Notes: a model not told the origin generated them from the letters alone. DNA of 5,700 nucleotides from JAXHUA01 sp034189695 (GCA_034189695.1 JAXHUA010000052.1:1-5700), one strand, 5' to 3'; shown: positions 1 to 5,647, numbered from the stretch's first letter. Numbers and translations: made by a program.

Positions 1-29
1 ACTGGGGCCTCCATCCCGCCATCCGCCCT

Positions 30-51
30 GTCGTCGCGAGCGCAGCCGCAG
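30..51. repeat. Degenerate single arm of the palindromic element
   Basis: Positions 30-46 match the left arm of the full element at 61-77 in 15 of 17 bases (GTCGTCGCGAGCGCAGC against GTCATTGCGAGCGCAGC). The likeness fades after that. It lies 31 bp upstream of the intact copy in the same direction. It is probably a decayed or partial arm, though chance similarity in GC-rich DNA is possible. Confidence 0.4.
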
Positions 52-60
52 GCCCCACCT

Positions 61-156
61 GTCATTGCGAGCGCAGCGAAGCAATCCCGGCGGTGCGGTG
101 GGACGCGGGTACGCCCCACCCCGAGATTGCTTCGGCGCTCCGCGCCTCGCAATGAC
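61..156 (+). repeat. Palindromic dispersed element, copy A (short arm left)
   Basis: This is a 96-bp element with imperfect terminal inverted repeats. The left arm (61-86) reads GTCATTGCGAG, a 5-nt insert CGCAG, then CGAAGCAATC. The right arm (125-156), read in reverse complement, has the same two blocks around an 11-nt insert. The two arms therefore differ in length, which gives the element a direction. The core between them is GC-rich and resembles the start of the cores of copies B and C. No transposase or long reading frame is present. It lies downstream of the dnaK terminator. Reading frames through it give peptides such as CHCE(A)RS(A)EAI, which are translation artefacts. It is most likely a MITE-like or REP-like non-autonomous element. 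Confidence 0.85.
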
Positions 157-214
157 AAAGCGGGGGGCGCCTCGCAATGACAAAGCGGGGCGCGCCTCGC
201 AATGACAAATGGGG
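144..214 (+). repeat. 25-bp tandem repeat, about 2.8 units, made from the element's right end
   Basis: CTCGCAATGAC recurs at 146-156, 171-181 and 196-206, exactly 25 bp apart. Each is followed by AAA and a G-rich run. The units are 144-168, 169-193 and a partial third from 194 to about 214. The first two units differ at one base and the third diverges at its 3' end. The first unit is the right terminus of copy A, so the array looks like repeated duplication of that end by slippage or failed excision. It stops about 17 bp before the U-tract of the dnaK operon terminator. Confidence 0.85.
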
Positions 215-230
215 CGGTGGGGTGAGGGTG

Positions 231-263
231 AAACGAAAGGGCAGGGGCATTGCGCCCCTGCCC
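231..263 (-). terminator. Intrinsic terminator of the hrcA-grpE-dnaK operon
   Basis: A perfect 10-bp GC-rich stem is formed by 239-248 (GGGCAGGGGC) and 254-263 (GCCCCTGCCC) with a 5-nt loop. On the minus strand it is followed by TTTCGTTT (238 down to 231). The stem begins 24 nt after the dnaK stop codon. Stem strength, short loop and T-rich tail fit a rho-independent terminator for minus-strand transcription. It implies that the operon ends with dnaK. Confidence 0.88.
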
Positions 264-287
264 TGGGTCAACTGCGATAAGCGCGGG

Positions 288-2177
288 CTACACCTCGCGG
301 AACTCCCCCTCGACGGTGCCCTCATCGGGCGGGGGCTCCTCAGCCGGCGGCGGCTCGCCGCCCGGTGGAGGCTGCTGCGCCTGGTACACCGAGCTGCCTA
401 CCTGCTGCATTGCCTCGGACAGCTCCTGCGTGGTGCGCCGCAACTCGTCGATGGAGCCCGACTGGAGCGCCGAGCGCACCGCGGCTATCTTCTCCTCGGT
501 GCGCTGCTTGAGGTCGGCCGGCACCTTGTCGCCCTGCTCCCTGAGCGTCTTCTCCGCCGTGTAGGCCATGTTGTCGGCGGCGTTCTTGGCCTCCACCTCC
601 TCGCGCCGCCCGCGGTCCTCCTCGGCATGGCTCTCCGCCTCGTGCTGCATCCGCTCCACCTCTTCCTTGGACAGCCCGCTGGAAGCGGTGATGGTTATCT
701 TCTGCTCCTTGCCGGTGCCCTTGTCCTGCGCCCGCACGCTCACTATGCCGTTGGCGTCGATGTCGAAGGTGACCTCGATCTGCGGTATGCCGCGGGGCGC
801 CGGCAGGATGCCGTCGAGCATGAAGCGTCCCAGGGTCTTGTTGTCGGCGGCCATGGCCCGCTCGCCCTGGAGCACGTGAATCTCGACACTTGTCTGCCCG
901 TCGGCCGCGGTGGAGAACACCTGGCTCTTGGAGGTGGGGATGGTGGTGTTGCGCTGGATTAGCGAGGTCATCACCCCACCCAGTGTCTCGATGCCGAGGG
1001 TGAGCGGCGTGACATCGAGGAGGAGGACATCGCTGACCTCGCCCTTGAGCACGCCCGCCTGGATGGCGGCGCCGATGGCCACCACCTCGTCGGGGTTGAC
1101 CCCCTTGTGGGGCTCCCTGCCGAAGAGCTGCTTCACCTTCTCCTGCACCAGCGGCATGCGCGTCTGCCCGCCGACGAGTATCACCTCGTCGATCTGGGCC
1201 GCGGTGAGGCCGGCGTCCTTGAGCGCCTGCTGGCACGGGCCGACGGTCTTCTCCACCAGGTCGCCCACGAGCTGCTCCAGCTTGGCGCGTGTGAAGTTGA
1301 TGTTGAGGTGCTTCGGCCCGCTGGCGTCGGCGGTGATGAAGGGCAGGTTGACCTCCGTCTGCTGCACTGTCGAGAGCTCGCACTTGGCCTTCTCCGCCCC
1401 CTCCTTCAGCCGCTGGAGCGCCATGCGGTCCTGCCGCAGGTCGATGCCCTGGTCCCTCTTGAACTCGTCGCAGAGCCAGTTGGTGATGACCTGGTCGAAG
1501 TCGTCGCCGCCGAGGTGGGTGTCGCCGTTGGTCGACTTCACCTGGAAGGTGCCCTCGCCCAGCTCCAGGATGGAGATATCGAACGTGCCGCCGCCCAGGT
1601 CGTACACGGCGATGGTCTCGTCCTTCTTCTTGTCCAGGCCGTAGGCCAGCGATGCCGCGGTCGGCTCGTTGATTATCCGCAGCACCTCCATCCCGGCGAT
1701 CTTGCCCGCGTCCTTGGTGGCCTGGCGCTGGCTGTCGTTGAAATAGGCCGGGACGGTGATGACCGCCTGCGTCACCTTGTCGCCCAGGTAGGCCTCGGCA
1801 TCGGTCTTGATTTTCTGGAGTATCATCGCCGATATCTCGGGCGGGCTGTAGTCCCGGTCGCCCATGGCCACCGCCGCGTCGTTGTTGGCGGCTTGCGTTA
1901 TCCTGTACGGGAGAAGCTTCTTGTCGTACTCAACGGACTGCTCGTTGAACTTCCTGCCCATGAGCCGCTTGATGCTGAAGATGGTGTTGTCCGGGTTGGT
2001 GATGGCCTGGCGCCTGGCCACCTGCCCCACCAGGCGCTCGCCGTTCTTGGCAAGAGCCACCACCGACGGGGTGGTGCGGCCGCCCTCAGCGTTGGGGATC
2101 ACCGTCGGCTCTCCCGCCTCCATCACGGCGGCGCAGCTATTCGTGGTTCCAAGGTCAATGCCTATTACCTTAGCCAT
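288..2177 (-). CDS. dnaK: Molecular chaperone DnaK (Hsp70)
   Basis: Cytoplasmic Hsp70 chaperone of 629 residues, a normal full length. It binds exposed hydrophobic segments of unfolded proteins in an ATP-driven cycle assisted by DnaJ and GrpE. All three Hsp70 signatures are visible: IDLGTTNS (7-14), the phosphate-binding VYDLGGGTFDIS (191-202) and VILVGGQTRMP (332-342). Lys70, Glu171 and Thr198 fall where the catalytic residues of Hsp70 ATPases lie. The interdomain linker is near DVLLLDVTPLTLGIET (383-398), followed by the beta-sandwich substrate domain and a helical lid. The tail is proline-rich (about 603-617) and ends EFREV. Residues about 75-110 include the longer loop found in E. coli-type DnaK and missing from B. 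subtilis-type proteins. The ATG follows a strong GGAGGAGG ribosome site and overlaps the grpE stop by 8 nt, suggesting translational coupling. An intrinsic terminator follows, and no dnaJ. Confidence 0.98.
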   Translation of the reverse strand: MAKVIGIDLGTTNSCAAVMEAGEPTVIPNAEGGRTTPSVVALAKNGERLVGQVARRQAITNPDNTIFSIKRLMGRKFNEQSVEYDKKLLPYRITQAANNDAAVAMGDRDYSPPEISAMILQKIKTDAEAYLGDKVTQAVITVPAYFNDSQRQATKDAGKIAGMEVLRIINEPTAASLAYGLDKKKDETIAVYDLGGGTFDISILELGEGTFQVKSTNGDTHLGGDDFDQVITNWLCDEFKRDQGIDLRQDRMALQRLKEGAEKAKCELSTVQQTEVNLPFITADASGPKHLNINFTRAKLEQLVGDLVEKTVGPCQQALKDAGLTAAQIDEVILVGGQTRMPLVQEKVKQLFGREPHKGVNPDEVVAIGAAIQAGVLKGEVSDVLLLDVTPLTLGIETLGGVMTSLIQRNTTIPTSKSQVFSTAADGQTSVEIHVLQGERAMAADNKTLGRFMLDGILPAPRGIPQIEVTFDIDANGIVSVRAQDKGTGKEQKITITASSGLSKEEVERMQHEAESHAEEDRGRREEVEAKNAADNMAYTAEKTLREQGDKVPADLKQRTEEKIAAVRSALQSGSIDELRRTTQELSEAMQQVGSSVYQAQQPPPGGEPPPAEEPPPDEGTVEGEFREV

Positions 2178-2754
2178 TGTCCTCCTCCTGCGGTTCTTCG
2201 TCTGGGGCCTGTTCGTCTTCCTTGCCCACCTTCACCCTGGCCGGGCGCAGCACGCGGTCGTGAAGCCGGTAGCCCTTCTGGAACTCCTCGACCACCTTCC
2301 CCTCCTCACCTTCGCCGACGAGCACGCACTCGTGCACGTGCGGGTCGAACTCGTCGCCCAGGGCTACAATCTGGCATAGCCCGAGCTCCTCCAGGGTGCT
2401 CATGAACTTCCTGTAAATGAGATTTATGCCGTCCACCCAGCCGTCTTCGGCCAGCCCCTCGGGTACGCTCTCCAGGGCCCGCTCCAGGTCGTCGAGCACC
2501 GGCAGGAGCCTCTCTATCAGGCTGGCATTGGCGAACCTTGTCGTATCGCTTCGTTCCTGCTCGACGCGCTTCTTGTAGTTGATGAAGTCCGCCTGCGCCC
2601 TCTGCCAGTTGGCGAGATAGGTCTCGGCCCTTTCCCTCTGCTCAGCCAGCGCCTGCTTCAGCGATTCAGCGTCCTGCTCAGGCGCCGCTTCCCCTGGTGC
2701 ACCGGTCTCGGCGGACTCAAGCTCATCAAAGGCGTGCTCCTTTTCGTCCAACAC
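2170..2754 (-). CDS. grpE: Nucleotide exchange factor GrpE
   Basis: Cytoplasmic co-chaperone that releases ADP from DnaK and so resets its substrate cycle. The called protein has 194 residues: an acidic, probably disordered N-terminus, a long charged coiled-coil helix (about 31-71, including LANWQRAQADFINYKKR), and a C-terminal beta domain that contacts DnaK. The family signature is clear in FDPHVHECV (136-144) and GYRLHDRVLRPARVKV (161-176). The C-terminus is a short acidic tail. The GTG at 2754 is chosen because AAGGGGGTGAT stands directly before it. The frame stays open to a TTG at 2796 (14 more residues, starting MTERCLAPAT), which has only a weak ribosome site. The next codon, TTG at 2751, is also possible. 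The gene lies between hrcA (43-nt gap) and dnaK (8-nt overlap), the usual order in CIRCE-controlled operons. Confidence 0.95.
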   Translation of the reverse strand: MLDEKEHAFDELESAETGAPGEAAPEQDAESLKQALAEQRERAETYLANWQRAQADFINYKKRVEQERSDTTRFANASLIERLLPVLDDLERALESVPEGLAEDGWVDGINLIYRKFMSTLEELGLCQIVALGDEFDPHVHECVLVGEGEEGKVVEEFQKGYRLHDRVLRPARVKVGKEDEQAPDEEPQEEDNG

Positions 2755-2765
2755 ATCACCCCCTT
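2755..2765 (-). promoter_or_regulatory. Shine-Dalgarno sequence that sets the grpE start
   Basis: On the minus strand this reads AAGGGGGTGAT. It matches 10 of 11 bases of the full complement to the 16S rRNA 3' end (AAGGAGGTGAT). The one change, G for A, can still wobble-pair. It lies inside the longest open frame, 14 codons past the upstream TTG, so the true start is probably the GTG at 2754 or the adjoining TTG. Confidence 0.7.
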
Positions 2766-2797
2766 CGGTAGCCGGGGCCAGGCAACGCTCCGTCAAC

Positions 2798-3829
2798 CTA
2801 CCCCGGGCGGCGCTCCCGGTAGAGCTGCCCGATCAGGTCGCTCATCAGCGAGCCGATGAAGCGCACCCTGGATACCGCCCGGTCGTACGGCATTCGCGTG
2901 GGGCCAAGCACAGCCAGGGCGCCGCCGACCTCGTCGGGGACCCCATAGCCCGCCAGCACCACGCTGCATTCCCGCATGGCGTCCTCCCTGTTCTCCGACC
3001 CGATAATCACCTGCACGCCATCCGGAGCGACGGTCTCGGGCAGAATCGAGGTGACCAGGCGTCCACCCTCAAGCAGGTCCAGCAGGGCCATCGTCTTCTC
3101 ACCGCCGGAGAACTCCGGCTGGCCCAGTATGTGGCGCACGCCCTCAACGCACAGCTCCCCGTACCTCAGCGCGTCCTCTTTCTCCATGACCTGGACGACT
3201 GCCCGCGCGATTCCTCCCTCCTGACTGGAGAGCCGGTCAGCGCAGGCGACTATCTGCGGTCTGGTCATGCCCTCGCACAGCGCGTTCAGCCTGTTGGAGA
3301 TGGCGTTCAACTCGTCCTGGGTGACGGCCTCATCGAAGGCGATGAGCTGCCGTCTCAGCCTGGTCCCGCGAAGGACCACGACCAGCAGGGCCAGCAACTC
3401 CTGCAACGCCACCAGCTCGATGTGCTTCAACCGGGTGCGCGCGGCCTTGGGGAAGCTGACAATGGCGACGCTGTTGAGCGTGCGGGCGAGCAGGGCCGCG
3501 GCGAGGCGGTTCCACTCCTCAAGCTCGCGCTCGACAAGGAAGAACAGGTGCGATACCATCAACCGCTCGTCGACCGGCACGTCCTCCTCCCTCATCAGCG
3601 ACTCCACGTAGTACCGGTAGCCCTGGTCGGTGGGGATGCCCCCACCCGAGATGTGCCGGCGGCTGATGTAGCCGCCGTCCTCCAGGGTGGCCATGTCGTT
3701 GCGCACCGTTGCCGGACTCACCCCGAGGGCGTACTTGTGGGCCAGGGCCTCCGACGGTACCGGCGTGGCTGTCATAATGTACTCGTCAATGATGAGCCGC
3801 AGAACGCTGGCTCTTCTCCGGGTGAGCAC
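2798..3829 (-). CDS. hrcA: Heat-inducible transcription repressor HrcA
   Basis: DNA-binding repressor of class I heat-shock genes. It binds CIRCE and needs the GroE chaperonin for activity in well-studied species. The protein has 343 residues, a normal length. The N-terminal winged helix (about 1-75) starts MLTRRRASVLRLIIDEYI, contains the recognition segment SPATVRNDMATLE (38-50), and ends in IPTDQGYRYYV (65-75). The middle is the GAF-like dimerisation region. The C-terminus has the hallmark ENREDAMRECSVV (279-291) and GPTRMPYDRAVSRV (309-322). Residues 59-67 read HISGGGIPT where the family usually has HTSAGRIPT, so the conserved Arg is Gly64. The GTG start is supported by GGAGGT (3836-3841) 6 nt upstream and by the family's usual MLT beginning. 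It is the first gene of the operon, and its leader carries CIRCE, so it should repress itself. Confidence 0.97.
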   Translation of the reverse strand: MLTRRRASVLRLIIDEYIMTATPVPSEALAHKYALGVSPATVRNDMATLEDGGYISRRHISGGGIPTDQGYRYYVESLMREEDVPVDERLMVSHLFFLVERELEEWNRLAAALLARTLNSVAIVSFPKAARTRLKHIELVALQELLALLVVVLRGTRLRRQLIAFDEAVTQDELNAISNRLNALCEGMTRPQIVACADRLSSQEGGIARAVVQVMEKEDALRYGELCVEGVRHILGQPEFSGGEKTMALLDLLEGGRLVTSILPETVAPDGVQVIIGSENREDAMRECSVVLAGYGVPDEVGGALAVLGPTRMPYDRAVSRVRFIGSLMSDLIGQLYRERRPG

Positions 3830-3845
3830 GTCTGTACCTCCACGG

Positions 3846-3872
3846 TTAGCACTCTCGACCTCCGAGTGCTAA
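3846..3872 (-). promoter_or_regulatory. CIRCE operator (HrcA binding site)
   Basis: A perfect inverted repeat, TTAGCACTC (3846-3854), 9-nt spacer (3855-3863), GAGTGCTAA (3864-3872), identical to the CIRCE consensus in both arms. One further G/C pair extends it at 3845 and 3873. It begins about where transcription should start (near 3873) and ends 4 nt before the hrcA ribosome site. Bound HrcA would therefore block the promoter, and the arms would form a hairpin at the 5' end of the mRNA. Confidence 0.98.
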
Positions 3873-3879
3873 CGGTATC

Positions 3880-3908
3880 AATGTAGCACCGGCCCACGTG
3901 CCTGTCAA
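3880..3908 (-). promoter_or_regulatory. Sigma-70/sigma-A type promoter of the hrcA-grpE-dnaK operon
   Basis: On the minus strand, TTGACA (3908-3903, perfect -35) and TACATT (3885-3880, 4 of 6 against TATAAT) are separated by exactly 17 bp (3886-3902). The predicted start point near 3873 is the outer edge of CIRCE. This is the classic layout of a heat-shock operon controlled by repression rather than by a dedicated sigma factor. Confidence 0.85.
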
Positions 3909-3935
3909 GGGGTTTTGGGGGGGCTGTGGCAGCTT

Positions 3936-4041
3936 GTCATTGCGAGCGAAGCGAAGCAATCCCGGTCGTGTTGGGGGGCCGCGCCGCGCCCAAGCCACCC
4001 TTCCCCGGGATTGCTTCGTCGCTATCGCTCCTCGCAATGAC
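3936..4041 (+). repeat. Palindromic dispersed element, copy B (short arm left)
   Basis: A 106-bp element between the two divergent promoters. The left arm (3936-3961) is GTCATTGCGAG, 5-nt insert CGAAG, CGAAGCAATC. The right arm (4009-4041) is the reverse complement of the same blocks around a 12-nt insert. Its short arm differs from that of copy A at one base. Both arms and much of the core match the reverse complement of copy C. It lies upstream of both promoters and is not needed for either. No target-site duplication is obvious. Confidence 0.88.
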
Positions 4042-4066
4042 AGAAGAGGGCGCCGGGGAGGGGGTT

Positions 4067-4164
4067 AGGCCTGCCCTGTCTCCGTAGGTCTCCTGAGGGT
4101 CGCCTCAGGCGACACCGACTCGCCTATGGCGAGAGCCCTTCGGTGGACTCAGGACAGGCCTGTC
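4067..4164. repeat. Nested palindromic structure upstream of bioY
   Basis: Several inverted repeats are packed into 98 bp. Outer pairs are AGGCCTG (4067-4073) with CAGGCCT (4155-4161), and TCCTGAG (4091-4097) with CTCAGGA (4148-4154). Inside are two perfect 6-bp hairpins with 3-nt loops: GTCGCC/GGCGAC (4099-4113) and CTCGCC/GGCGAG (4119-4133). The second is enclosed by ACCGA (4114-4118) and TCGGT (4140-4144). CCTGAG (4092-4097) can instead pair with CTCAGG at 4104-4109. The right edge is a perfect 12-bp palindrome, GACAGGCCTGTC (4153-4164). It lies upstream of the bioY promoter, so it is not part of that leader RNA. It is probably a second type of dispersed repeat; a small structured RNA is possible but unsupported. 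Confidence 0.65.
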
Positions 4165-4204
4165 GAAAGGGTGAGGGTGGAGCGAACGCCGTGCCTCGTC
4201 GGGC

Positions 4205-4234
4205 TTGACCCTCCGCCGCAGTAGCTGCTATACT
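4205..4234 (+). promoter_or_regulatory. Sigma-70/sigma-A type promoter of bioY
   Basis: TTGACC (4205-4210, 5 of 6) and TATACT (4229-4234, 5 of 6) lie 18 bp apart. Transcription would start near 4241, leaving a leader of roughly 34 nt before the bioY ATG. I see no clear BirA-type or BioR-type operator in or beside it. Confidence 0.75.
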
Positions 4235-4274
4235 CTTAGAGACTTACGTCCAGATACCGCTAAGGAGGAATCGA

Positions 4275-4847
4275 ATGCAACCGAAGGTCCTCACCATCAT
4301 GGACGCGCTCTTCCCCAGGGCGACGCTGGCGCGCGACGTTCTTCTCGTGGTCGGCTTCGGCGCCATGACCGCGCTCTTCGCCCAGGTCGCCTTCTACATC
4401 GGCCTGGTCCCCTTGTCGGGCCAGACCTTCGCTGTGCTGCTGACCGGCGCCCTGCTGGGCAGCAAGCGCGGTGCCCTGAGCCAGCTCACGTACCTCAGCG
4501 CCGGTGCGATGGGCGCCCCGGTGTTCGCCGGTTGGCATGGTGGCATCGCCCACCTGATAGGCCCCACCGGAGGCTATCTGATTGGATTCGTGGCCGTGGC
4601 CTTCGTCGTCGGCTTCCTCGCTGAGCGGGGCTGGGACCGGCGCTTCTGGACGATGGCACTGGCGATGCTCATCGGCAACGCCGTGCTCTACGTCTTCGGC
4701 CTGGCCTGGCTGGCCTACTACGTGCCGTCCGGCTCGGTGCTCACCGCTGGTCTGTACCCCTTCATACCCGGCGACCTGATCAAGATCGCGCTGGCTTCGG
4801 CGGCGGTGCCGTCGGGCTGGGCGCTCCTGAACAGGTTCAGATTGTAG
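4275..4847 (+). CDS. bioY: Biotin ECF transporter substrate-binding component BioY
   Basis: Integral membrane S component that binds biotin for uptake; in most bacteria it works with the shared ECF ATPases and the EcfT membrane protein. The 190-residue length is typical. Family motifs appear in order: VPLSGQTFAVLLTG (45-58), RGALSQLTYL...GAPVFAG (65-86), GPTGGYLIGF (96-105) and GLYPFIPGDLIKIALA (159-174). About six hydrophobic segments are visible, near 20-42, 50-62, 68-86, 98-116, 126-150 and 165-184. The ATG has a strong AAGGAGG (4262-4268) 6 nt upstream. No ecfA or ecfT gene is present in the window, so energising subunits must come from elsewhere unless this BioY works alone. A hydrolase gene follows 26 bp downstream on the same strand. 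Confidence 0.93.
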   Translation: MQPKVLTIMDALFPRATLARDVLLVVGFGAMTALFAQVAFYIGLVPLSGQTFAVLLTGALLGSKRGALSQLTYLSAGAMGAPVFAGWHGGIAHLIGPTGGYLIGFVAVAFVVGFLAERGWDRRFWTMALAMLIGNAVLYVFGLAWLAYYVPSGSVLTAGLYPFIPGDLIKIALASAAVPSGWALLNRFRL

Positions 4848-4873
4848 CCGCGGCTGCCGGCCGAGGCGGGGGG

Positions 4874-5524
4874 GTGAGCACAATCGATATCACCTGGCTT
4901 GGGCACTCGTGCTTCAGCATCAAGGGGAGGGACGCTACTCTCATCACCGACCCTTACGGTGACAGCATTGGCTACGCGCTGGGCACGCCCGCAGCGAACA
5001 TAGTGACGTCGAGCCACGCCCACCCGGGGCACGGCTTCACCACAGGGGTGGAAGGAAACCCGAAGGTGATTCACGGCCCGGGTGAGTACGAGGTCTGCGG
5101 CGTTCTCATCAGAGGTATCAGCACCTTCCACGACGCGGAGGGCGGGGCGGCACGGGGAAAGAACACGGCCTACGTCATCGAGATGGACGAGGTCGTGGTG
5201 TGCCACCTGGGTGACCTGGGTCACGCGCTCTCGTCGGCGCAGGTCGAGGAGATGAGCGGCGCCGAGGTGCTGATGGTGCCGGTGGGCGGCGTGTCGACTA
5301 TTGACGCCTCCGCCGCCGCGGAGACGGTGAGGGTGCTCCAGCCGCGCGTCGTCATCCCGATGCATTTCCACACCCCGGCCCTTCGCTTCGCGCTCGACCC
5401 GGTCGACGGCTTCCTCAAGGAGATGGGGGTCAAGGCCGATGTGCCTCCCCAGCAGCGCCTCTCGCTGACGAGGTCGGGCCTCCCCGAGGAGACCCGCGTG
5501 GTGCTGCTGGACTACCGCGGCTAG
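4874..5524 (+). CDS. Metallo-beta-lactamase-fold hydrolase (UlaG/Lactamase_B_3-like), altered metal motif
   Basis: A 216-residue cytoplasmic-looking protein with no signal peptide, of the small MBL-fold 'metal-dependent hydrolase' type; the substrate is unknown. Visible family features are WLGHSCF (8-14, His11), ITDPY (24-28, Asp26), the metal motif region SSHAHPGHG (46-54), STFHD (83-87, His86), HLGD (111-114), VPVGG..TID (135-144) and the C-terminal VVIPMHFH (159-166, His164). The core HxHxDH motif reads H48-A-H50-P-G52-H53, so the usual Asp metal ligand is Gly. This may alter or reduce metal binding. The GTG start gives the usual family beginning (MSTIDITWLGHSCF) and has GAGG (4863-4866) 7 nt upstream. 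It is probably cotranscribed with bioY, though no biotin-related role follows from its sequence. Element copy C begins 13 nt after its stop. Confidence 0.88.
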   Translation: MSTIDITWLGHSCFSIKGRDATLITDPYGDSIGYALGTPAANIVTSSHAHPGHGFTTGVEGNPKVIHGPGEYEVCGVLIRGISTFHDAEGGAARGKNTAYVIEMDEVVVCHLGDLGHALSSAQVEEMSGAEVLMVPVGGVSTIDASAAAETVRVLQPRVVIPMHFHTPALRFALDPVDGFLKEMGVKADVPPQQRLSLTRSGLPEETRVVLLDYRG

Positions 5525-5537
5525 CGGCCCTCCCCCT

Positions 5538-5647
5538 GTCATTGCGAGGAGCGATAGCGACGAAGCAATCTCGGGGAAGCGGGGCTTGGGTGCAGCGCGC
5601 TCCGTCCCCCAGCACCACCGGGATTGCTTCGCTTCGCTCGCAATGAC
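5538..5647 (-). repeat. Palindromic dispersed element, copy C (inverted relative to A and B)
   Basis: A 110-bp element. Its left arm (5538-5570) is the long arm (12-nt insert GAGCGATAGCGA) and its right arm (5622-5647) is the short arm (insert CGAAG). This is the reverse of copies A and B. The terminal 26 bases of each end are exact reverse complements of the corresponding ends of copy B, and the core is also clearly related. The inverted repeat extends 11 bp beyond each end through GCCCTCCCCCT (5527-5537) and its complement (5648-5658). It stands 13 nt after the hydrolase stop and could fold as an mRNA 3' hairpin, but no T-tract follows. Confidence 0.88.

Noticed and set aside
144..214. CRISPR array
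   Set aside because: The period is 25 bp with no unique spacers between repeats; it is a simple tandem duplication of an element's end.
177..962. A 261-codon plus-strand frame running from the tandem repeat into dnaK
   Set aside because: It starts inside the 25-bp repeats and runs through the terminator and antisense to dnaK. Its Leu/Arg/Gly/His-rich product is typical of a shadow frame.
340..1383. A 347-codon minus-strand frame inside dnaK
   Set aside because: It is an out-of-frame reading of the intact dnaK, rich in Arg, Gly and Ala, with no domain signature.
1107..2405. A 432-codon open frame on the plus strand, antisense to dnaK
   Set aside because: It mirrors dnaK codon use in GC-rich DNA, spans the dnaK-grpE junction, and has no convincing ribosome site or recognisable domain. 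Long antisense frames over dnaK are a well-known artefact.
3131..3886. A plus-strand frame antisense to hrcA, running through CIRCE
   Set aside because: It is a shadow of hrcA that reads through the operator and promoter. It has no ribosome site of note and no domain.
3909..3924. G-runs GGGG-TTTT-GGGGGGG as a possible G-quadruplex or telomere-like motif
   Set aside because: Only two separated G-runs are present, too few for a normal intramolecular quadruplex. The tract is just upstream of the -35 box.
4099..4133. Possible biotin-sensing riboswitch or attenuator in front of bioY
   Set aside because: The hairpins lie upstream of the predicted bioY promoter, so they would not be in its leader. 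I know of no established biotin riboswitch class.
4718..5542. A 274-codon minus-strand frame antisense to the hydrolase gene
   Set aside because: The plus-strand frame has clear MBL motifs and family start. The antisense product is His/Arg-rich shadow sequence.
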